A DNA stretch of 64,000 nucleotides, taken from an uncultured Clostridia bacterium. GTDB taxonomy: Bacteria > Bacillota > Clostridia > Oscillospirales > Acutalibacteraceae. Below, piece after piece: positions 58,191 through 64,000 of this stretch. A program made the position numbers and the translations under genes. The stretch lies in contig CAMEBF010000001.1 in NCBI GenBank assembly GCA_945912145.1, positions 310,001 through 374,000 on the forward strand. The letters run 5' to 3'. The notes beneath the pieces were generated by a model. That model was not told the DNA's origin, made no database searches, and saw only the letters and a list, made by a program, of their open reading frames with translations. Positions within the stretch are counted from its first letter, which is position 1; each line of letters opens with the position of its first letter.

Positions 58191-59417
58191 TTATTCGATC
58201 ACAACTTTGATAAAGACTTTTTTGCCTTTTTTGATGACGACATAGCCCTTATCAAACGCTGCTTTCGCAATTGTCGCAACGGGAGAAGAGGGTTTAACAT
58301 CATCAACCGTGACACCGCCCTGTTCGATAAGGCGTCTTCCCTCACCTTTCGACTTCACAATACCGGCTTTGACCAACACTTCATTGACAGCGATCGCATC
58401 GTCTGCGAAATCAGCATCGTTCAGAGCAAAGGTCGGCATCGTATCAACATTTGTTTTTGCGCCGAAGAGAGAACGCGCGGTCTCCTGTGCTTTGGCGGCT
58501 TCCTCCTCACCGTGAACAAGCTTCGTCAACTCAAACGCGAGAATCTCTTTTGCCTTGTTCAGCTCACTGCCTTCCCACTTGTCCATCTCGTCAATCTCTT
58601 CAAGCGGCAGGAATGTCAGCATACGGATGCATTTGAGAACGTCGCTGTCGTCCACGTTTCTCCAGTACTGATAGAATTCATAGGGTGATGTCTTATTCGG
58701 ATCAAGCCAAACGGCGCCTTTAGAGGTTTTGCCCATTTTCTTGCCCTCGGAATTGAGAAGCAGCGTGATCGTCATAGCATAGGCATCCTTGCCGAGCTTT
58801 TTACGGATCAGCTCCGTACCGCCGAGCATATTCGACCACTGATCGTCGCCGCCGAACTGCATATTGCAGCCGTACTCCTGATACAGATGATAGAAATCAT
58901 AGCTCTGCATGATCATGTAGTTGAACTCTAAGAAAGAAAGCCCTTTCTCCATGCGCTGTTTGTAGCATTCCGCACGCAGCATATTGTTAACGGAGAAGCA
59001 CGCGCCGACTTCACGGAGAACGTCGATATAGTTGAGATCAAGCAGCCAATCGGCATTGTTGACCATCATGGCCTTGCCGTCACCGAACTCAATAAAGCGC
59101 TCCATCTGCTTTTTGAAGCAGTCGCAGTTATGCTGAATCGTTTCTTTCGTCAGGACCTGACGCAGATCGGAACGACCGGACGGATCGCCGATCATGCCGG
59201 TGCCGCCGCCGATCAGAGCGATCGGACGGTTGCCTGCCATCTGCAGACGCTTCATCAGGCAGAGTGCCATAAAGTGACCGACATGGAGACTGTCTGCCGT
59301 CGGGTCAAATCCGATATAGAAAACGGCTTTTCCGTTATTGATTAAATCTTTGATTTCCTTTTCGTCTGTTACCTGGGCAATCAAACCTCTTGCCACAAGC
59401 TCGTCATAAATTGTCAT
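58191..59417 (-). CDS. tyrS: Tyrosyl-tRNA synthetase
   Basis: 408 residues, class I. HVGH at 45-48 and KMGKT (about 228-232) are the two ATP signatures; an S4 RNA-binding domain (about 340-405, GRRLIEQGGVTVDD) closes the protein. No T-box leader is present; the next gene upstream on the same strand ends 16 bases before its start, so it is transcribed from the tlyA-recN side or a promoter within that gene. GGAGG lies 6 bases before the ATG. Confidence 0.96.
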   Translation of the reverse strand: MTIYDELVARGLIAQVTDEKEIKDLINNGKAVFYIGFDPTADSLHVGHFMALCLMKRLQMAGNRPIALIGGGTGMIGDPSGRSDLRQVLTKETIQHNCDCFKKQMERFIEFGDGKAMMVNNADWLLDLNYIDVLREVGACFSVNNMLRAECYKQRMEKGLSFLEFNYMIMQSYDFYHLYQEYGCNMQFGGDDQWSNMLGGTELIRKKLGKDAYAMTITLLLNSEGKKMGKTSKGAVWLDPNKTSPYEFYQYWRNVDDSDVLKCIRMLTFLPLEEIDEMDKWEGSELNKAKEILAFELTKLVHGEEEAAKAQETARSLFGAKTNVDTMPTFALNDADFADDAIAVNEVLVKAGIVKSKGEGRRLIEQGGVTVDDVKPSSPVATIAKAAFDKGYVVIKKGKKVFIKVVIE

Positions 59418-59433
59418 GGTTTTCCTCCATTGT

Positions 59434-60216
59434 TTATTTGTACTGTTTCATAATGCCATACGAATCACGGACATCGGTATCAAAATCGTTTGTATTCGCT
59501 TCAATGGAAACACGCTCACAGCCTGCTTCCTGCAACGCTTCAAAGAATCCGGCATAATCGTATTCGTCGGGAGATTTCATATACATTCTCTTGAGCTCCG
59601 GCGTGATCGAGATGGGATTGGAAATATGCGCGTGACGGATCATGCCTTTGAGCGCTTTAATATCGTCATATGTATCGTTCTCGATATACATATGATACAA
59701 GTCCGCAAGGGACGCGACATTCGGCAGATTAATCGCCGATGCGAGCATTGCGCCCTCTTTTACCGTGTTGATCAGGTTGGTTTCGAGTTTGCAAAGCGGC
59801 TCAAAAACCAGGGTAATGCCTTTTTCGGCCGCCATGGGAGCGGCAAGTTCGGTCATAAAACGGATAATATCACGTACCGCCTTATCATACGGATAACCGT
59901 CCGGGATCCGTCTGGAACCGCCGGAACCGAACACGACCGTTTTGACGCCGATTTTTCCGGCGCGGTCAAAGCCTTTTTTCAGATACGCTTCGAGCGAGGC
60001 GAAATCAACATCGGGACCAACCGTTTTCAAATCGCCGGGAATAAATCCGTTGCACGCTTCGCAGGGAATATTATACTTAAGCAGCTCCTGCTGAAACGCT
60101 TCAATCTCTTCATCGCTGCCTTTGGCAAGCATGCCGAATCCTGTTTCAAAATAATCGAATCCGCATTCCGCTGTTAAGCGAATCCGATCGATTCCCCCAC
60201 AAACACCTATTCTCAT
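59434..60216 (-). CDS. Sugar phosphate isomerase/epimerase-like TIM-barrel protein
   Basis: 260 residues of the xylose isomerase-like AP-endonuclease 2 fold: IGVCGGIDRIRLTAECGF at the start, LVFEPLCKLETN (with the metal Glu, about 145-156), SLADLYHMY (about 177-185) and VSIEANTN (about 239-246) hold the metal ligands. The sugar is unknown. It is the 3'-proximal partner of tyrS. No signal peptide. Confidence 0.82.
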   Translation of the reverse strand: MRIGVCGGIDRIRLTAECGFDYFETGFGMLAKGSDEEIEAFQQELLKYNIPCEACNGFIPGDLKTVGPDVDFASLEAYLKKGFDRAGKIGVKTVVFGSGGSRRIPDGYPYDKAVRDIIRFMTELAAPMAAEKGITLVFEPLCKLETNLINTVKEGAMLASAINLPNVASLADLYHMYIENDTYDDIKALKGMIRHAHISNPISITPELKRMYMKSPDEYDYAGFFEALQEAGCERVSIEANTNDFDTDVRDSYGIMKQYK

Positions 60217-60230
60217 ATTGTTTTCCTCAC

Positions 60231-61907
60231 TTATTTATATTCTGCAGCTTCTTTCAGAAGCAGTTTTGCCGATTCCAGATGAATCCGGTCTTCTGTGTTG
60301 CCGCCGATGATTCTGGCGATTTCCGCCGTTCTTCCCACTTCGTCAAGCGGTACGACAGAGGTATAGGTCTTCTCCCCTTTTGCCGCTTTGGAGATGAGCA
60401 TATGATGATCGGCAAAAGCGGCGATTGCAGGCAGATGCGTGATGCAAATGACCTGCCTGTGACGGGAGACTTCGTTGATTTTTCGCGCGATTTTCCCGGC
60501 TGCTCGTCCGCTGACACCGGCGTCGATCTCATCAAATATCAAGGTATCTGTATCATCCTTATCGGCAAGAACACTTTTCATAGCAAGCATGATACGGGAG
60601 AGTTCACCGCCGGACGCGATTTTAGCAAGCGGCTTCGGTGCTTCTCCGCGGTTTGCCGAAATGTAAAATTCGACTTCATCAATTCCTGTTTCAGAAAACG
60701 GTATCTCAGAAAACCGGACGGAAAAGACTGTCTCCGGCATATCCAGAAAAGATAATTCCTGCTGAATTTTTTCAGCAAATTCTTTCGCCGCCGTTTTTCT
60801 CGATTTTGAAAGTTCCTGTGCCAAGGCAAGTGTTTCCGCCTCGACCTGCTCATATTGCGCATTCAGCTGCGCAAGCAATTCGTCGGAATATGTTATATTA
60901 TGCAATTCTTCCTGCGCTTTGTCAAGAAAAATCAGCATTTCTTCTTCTGTTTCGCCGTATTTTTTGGAAAGACGGTAGATAAGATCGAGTCTTTCTTCTA
61001 TATCGGCAAGCTCACGCTCATCAAACACCGAATCATCAGACAGTGCGTTGATGTCCGATTGATAGGCGTCAAGGGTATAGGCCATATCCTGAACAGAATC
61101 CGCCATCGCGGCGGCATCGGGCAAATACTCCGCAGCGGCAGAGAGCGCTTTCGCCGCGTCAAAAAGCATAGCGGTCGCGCCGGAAAACTCTTCGCCTCCG
61201 GCAATCGCTGTATAGGCTTCGTTCAGAGCTGTCGCCAGTTTCTGCGAATTGTTGATGATCTTGCGTCTTGCAAGGAGTTCTTCCTGTTCACCGATATGGA
61301 GATCCGCCTTCGTCAGTTCGTCAATCTGATAGGATAAGAGGTCGATCTGACGCGCTTTCATAGCTTCGTCAACGGTCAGTTTTTTGATTTCCGCTTTCAC
61401 GGAAAGGAGTTTATTATAGGATTCCGTATACGCCGCAAGGAGTTTATCATTGCCGGCGACAGCGTCAATAAAAGCATAGTGCCGTTCGGGAGACATGAGC
61501 TCCTGATTATCCGCCTGACCGTGTATGTTGATCAGGTGCAGACCGATTGTTTTCAGCATGGAAACCGTTGCCGCCGCGCCGTTGACCTTGCAAAGATTTC
61601 GTCCGTCTTTTGTCATAACACGGCTGATTAAGAGTGAACTGTCTTCCTCACACGGAAGTCCCAATTCGTCAAGTGTATTTTTTGTAATTTCGGAAATATC
61701 CGTAAAAAAGGCGGTAACAGAGGCTTTGCTCTCCCCTGTCCGGATCAGCTCGCGTGACGTTTTTTCACCTAAAACTGCATTGATGGAATCGATAACAATG
61801 GATTTGCCCGCTCCGGTCTCACCGGTCATGCAGTTAAAATTTTTTTCAAAATCAATCGAAGCATACTCGATGATCGCGATATTCTCGATTTTTAAGTTGG
61901 CAAGCAA
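60231..61907 (-). CDS. recN: DNA repair protein RecN
   Basis: 558 residues of the SMC-like family: Walker A GETGAGKS (29-36), a coiled-coil middle (about 150-380), and the C-terminal ABC signature SGGELSRIMLA with Walker B DTLIFDEIDAGVSG. It gathers double-strand-break ends for recombination. It sits between argR and the isomerase; tlyA-nadK-argR-recN is a conserved clostridial order. Ends 12 bases from argR. Confidence 0.95.
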   Translation of the reverse strand: MLANLKIENIAIIEYASIDFEKNFNCMTGETGAGKSIVIDSINAVLGEKTSRELIRTGESKASVTAFFTDISEITKNTLDELGLPCEEDSSLLISRVMTKDGRNLCKVNGAAATVSMLKTIGLHLINIHGQADNQELMSPERHYAFIDAVAGNDKLLAAYTESYNKLLSVKAEIKKLTVDEAMKARQIDLLSYQIDELTKADLHIGEQEELLARRKIINNSQKLATALNEAYTAIAGGEEFSGATAMLFDAAKALSAAAEYLPDAAAMADSVQDMAYTLDAYQSDINALSDDSVFDERELADIEERLDLIYRLSKKYGETEEEMLIFLDKAQEELHNITYSDELLAQLNAQYEQVEAETLALAQELSKSRKTAAKEFAEKIQQELSFLDMPETVFSVRFSEIPFSETGIDEVEFYISANRGEAPKPLAKIASGGELSRIMLAMKSVLADKDDTDTLIFDEIDAGVSGRAAGKIARKINEVSRHRQVICITHLPAIAAFADHHMLISKAAKGEKTYTSVVPLDEVGRTAEIARIIGGNTEDRIHLESAKLLLKEAAEYK

Positions 61908-61919
61908 GTCAATCAGTCC

Positions 61920-62369
61920 TTACGATTTTAGCAGCGTTTCGATTTCTCTTTTTGTATTCTGGGCAGCTCGTTCATTACGGCATAAAATGAAAATCGTATC
62001 GTCACCGGCGATTGTCCCCAGTACTTCAGGAATCGCTAACGCATCAAGTGCTGCGCAGGCTGCAGGCGCCGTACCGGAATGACACTTTAGCAGACAAATA
62101 TTCTGTGCGTAATCAACAAGAGTGACCGATTCGGCAAAAATTGCATAATATTTCATATATTTTTCGTCCGCGCTGGAGGCAAGCGAATATTTATAATGCC
62201 CGTTAGAAACCGGCTGTTTGACAAGGCGCAGTTCTTTGATGTCGCGTGAAACAGTCGCCTGAGTCACTTCAATGCCGCAGGCAAGCAGTTTTTCGAGCAG
62301 CTCCTCCTGCGTGCTGATATTATATTTTTCAATCAGCTCCAAAATAAAGGCGTGTCGGTCTTTTTTCAT
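61920..62369 (-). CDS. argR: Arginine repressor
   Basis: 149 residues: winged helix N-terminal domain (TQEELLEKLLACGIEVTQAT, about 16-35; recognition in VTQATVSRDIKEL) and a C-terminal hexamer and arginine-binding domain with GTIAGDDTIF (about 118-127). It regulates arginine synthesis and breakdown; none of those genes is in the window. Separated from nadK by 3 bases, so co-translated. Confidence 0.93.
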   Translation of the reverse strand: MKKDRHAFILELIEKYNISTQEELLEKLLACGIEVTQATVSRDIKELRLVKQPVSNGHYKYSLASSADEKYMKYYAIFAESVTLVDYAQNICLLKCHSGTAPAACAALDALAIPEVLGTIAGDDTIFILCRNERAAQNTKREIETLLKS

Positions 62370-62372
62370 ATT

Positions 62373-63236
62373 TTACTCTCCCGTTTTAATTTTCATTTTC
62401 TTATGAAGAACATCTAAAAAAGTATCGTCTTTCATGTGCATAAACTTCACTTTTCTGTCAGCTTTTCGGATCGTTGCCGAGAAACCGGCACCAAAGTCGA
62501 TGGATTCCCGACCGTCGCAGGACAGAAGCACCTGGGCGTTGCTAAGCCCCGGATTGACGATCTTCAATACGGAGCCTGCGCTGAACAGCACGGTACGTTC
62601 GACAAGTGAATGCGGACAGATCGGCGAGAGAATCATACTCTCGACTCTCGGATCGACAATCGGGCCTCCTGCTGCCAGATTATAGGCTGTTGAGCCGGTC
62701 GGCGTTGCGAGAATCAATCCGTCCGATGTGTAGCGATTGATAAAGCGGTTGTCACAATAAAGATCAAAAGAGGATAGCTTGATGACGCCGCCGCGCGCGA
62801 ATACCGCGTCATTGATGCAGAAATCCGAAAAAATCTTCTTCTGTTCTGCATTATAGACATCAATGGCAATCACGAGGCGTTCCTCAATGTAATACTCTTT
62901 TGTAATCAGCTTTTGCAGAAGCGGCATATCGTCCGATTCCAGTCCCATCAAAAAAGCAAGATTGCCGGCATTGACGCCAAGCACGGGGATATCACTTGTC
63001 AGCGCAAGCTTTGCCGCTCGGATCATCGTTCCGTCGCCGCCGATCGCGATCAGAACATCTGTAGAGTCGGCGAACTCCTGTTTGGTAACAGCTTGGGAAT
63101 GAGGAAACGAAACACCATCAGGGAGCGACGGATAGAACCGATAGGAAATGCCAAGCTTCTCAAGCGTGTGACAAAGCCTGAGCGTCGTTTCATAGGCGTG
63201 TTCTCTTGTCAGATTCGGCATAATGGTTACATTCAT
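62373..63236 (-). CDS. nadK: NAD kinase
   Basis: 287 residues. IGGDGTM (about 66-72) is the diacylglycerol-kinase-like nucleotide motif and TPTGSTAYNLAAGGPIV (about 155-171) the NAD-binding one. It makes NADP from NAD. The ATG at 63236 lies 58 bases after the tlyA stop on the same strand, with AAAGGACGG-like sequence ahead. Confidence 0.94.
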   Translation of the reverse strand: MNVTIMPNLTREHAYETTLRLCHTLEKLGISYRFYPSLPDGVSFPHSQAVTKQEFADSTDVLIAIGGDGTMIRAAKLALTSDIPVLGVNAGNLAFLMGLESDDMPLLQKLITKEYYIEERLVIAIDVYNAEQKKIFSDFCINDAVFARGGVIKLSSFDLYCDNRFINRYTSDGLILATPTGSTAYNLAAGGPIVDPRVESMILSPICPHSLVERTVLFSAGSVLKIVNPGLSNAQVLLSCDGRESIDFGAGFSATIRKADRKVKFMHMKDDTFLDVLHKKMKIKTGE

Positions 63237-63294
63237 ACAAATCGCCGCGGCACATTCTCCAATGGATGCAATGCCGTCCTTTCACATCATAGTA

Positions 63295-64000
63295 TCAGTC
63301 AAGCGACGCGTGAGAAGCTTCAACAACAGCGTCAATATCAATCGGCAGACTTTCGCCGTCTTTTTTCTTTAAGTGAATTAAGTATTCTATATTGCCTTCC
63401 GGTCCTTTGATCGGCGAAAAATCAAGTCCGCAGACGGTAAAACCGAGTTCACGCGCGAAAGCATCAATTTTGGCAATCACTTCGGCGTGAACGGATTTAT
63501 CCCGTACAACGCCCTTTTTGCCTACTTTTTCGCGGCCTGCTTCAAACTGCGGCTTAATCAGACATACGCATTCGCCGCCGTCCCTGAGAAGCGGATACGC
63601 CGCCGGAAGTACCAGACACAGCGAAATAAACGAAACATCCACCGAGAAAAAATCGATGGCGTCCGGCACCTGTTCGGCGGTGATATAACGCACATTCGTC
63701 CGCTCAAGATTCACGACACGCGGGTCGCTGCGCAATTTCCAGGCGAGCTGCCCATAGCCGACATCGATGCTGTAAACCTTGGACGCGCCGTTTTGCAGCA
63801 TACAATCCGTAAAACCGCCGGTGGACGCACCGATATCCATACAGATTTTGCCGTTCAGATCAATGGGAAAAACTTCCATCGCTTTTTTGAGCTTATGTCC
63901 GCCGCGACTGACAAATTCACTTGTGCCTCGCACTTCGATTTTATCCTCCGGCAAGACAGTCGTTCCGGCTTTTACGACTTTCATCCCATTGACAAAGACC
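63295..64000 (-). CDS. tlyA: TlyA-family rRNA methyltransferase (5' end outside window)
   Basis: Open to the window edge. At the edge it reads VFVNGMKVVKAGTTVLP, the end of an S4 RNA-binding domain, so the true start lies past 64000. Then RGGHKLKKAMEVF, the SAM motif MDIGASTGGFTDCML, and KPQFEAGREKVGKKGVVRD (part: KPQFEAGREKVGKKG), typical of FtsJ-fold TlyA enzymes that 2'-O-methylate rRNA. First seen gene of the tlyA-nadK-argR-recN block. Confidence 0.92.
   Translation of the reverse strand, partial: VFVNGMKVVKAGTTVLPEDKIEVRGTSEFVSRGGHKLKKAMEVFPIDLNGKICMDIGASTGGFTDCMLQNGASKVYSIDVGYGQLAWKLRSDPRVVNLERTNVRYITAEQVPDAIDFFSVDVSFISLCLVLPAAYPLLRDGGECVCLIKPQFEAGREKVGKKGVVRDKSVHAEVIAKIDAFARELGFTVCGLDFSPIKGPEGNIEYLIHLKKKDGESLPIDIDAVVEASHASLD

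Overview
The window reads as chromosome of an anaerobic, spore-forming Clostridia member, most like an Oscillospiraceae/Ruminococcaceae gut organism. Evidence: spoIIM and Coat F-type spore coat genes; oxygen-independent ribonucleotide reductase (nrdDG); a V-type, predicted Na+-coupled ATPase; a fused ispH-rpsA gene; FucO, a GH95 fucosidase and an endoglycoceramidase-like GH5 enzyme; L-box and PyrR-type leaders; and sigma-A promoters with 17-bp spacers. No prophage, rRNA, CRISPR array or intact transposase was seen.

Layout. 1-8.1 kb: M20 peptidase end, P-loop NTPase, a lysine-riboswitch-controlled NhaC-type transporter, S24/S26 peptidase-like protein, fucO, initiator tRNA-Met, a mini-hairpin repeat, two spore coat genes, a PHP hydrolase and a lysophospholipase. 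8.2-18.2 kb: prs, then a nine-gene V-ATPase operon (G/H-I-K-E-C-F-A-B-D). 18.2-20.9 kb: tRNA-Leu(UAA) followed by an AT-rich nucleoside-salvage island (ribokinase, broken AraC regulator, nucleoside hydrolase). 20.9-24.6 kb: secreted phosphoesterase, two glycosyltransferase genes and a 23-residue peptide gene with its own promoter and terminator. 24.6-35.1 kb: nagA, ceramidase-like protein, Crp/Fnr regulator divergent from nrdDG, GH5, PAP2, and a PaaK-like ligase with an ACT protein. 35.1-44.2 kb: uracil permease with PyrR-type leader, membrane subtilisin, Xer recombinase, spoIIM, and a queA-tgt-yajC locus split by a decayed DUF4160/DUF2442 module. 44.3-49.1 kb: asd-dapA-dapB, methyltransferase, serine dehydratase. 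49.1-64 kb: GH95 with XRE regulator, hemolysin III, flavoprotein-cmk-ispH/rpsA, secreted propeller-like protein, and a tyrS-isomerase-recN-argR-nadK-tlyA block.

How the genes fit together. The lysine riboswitch (3.0 kb) and asd-dapA-dapB (44-47 kb) both bear on lysine/diaminopimelate supply. GH95, FucO, NagA and GH5 fit use of fucosylated host glycans or glycolipids, but GH95, GH5 and the ceramidase-like protein lack signal peptides, so they should act inside the cell. Ribokinase plus nucleoside hydrolase turn nucleosides into ribose-5-phosphate for prs. The most novel items are the 23-residue amphipathic peptide gene at 24.5 kb, the independent expression signals inside ispH-rpsA, the broken toxin-antitoxin-like module inside the queuosine operon, the Xer-site-like palindrome at the recombinase promoter, and the mini-hairpin repeat at 5.3 kb.
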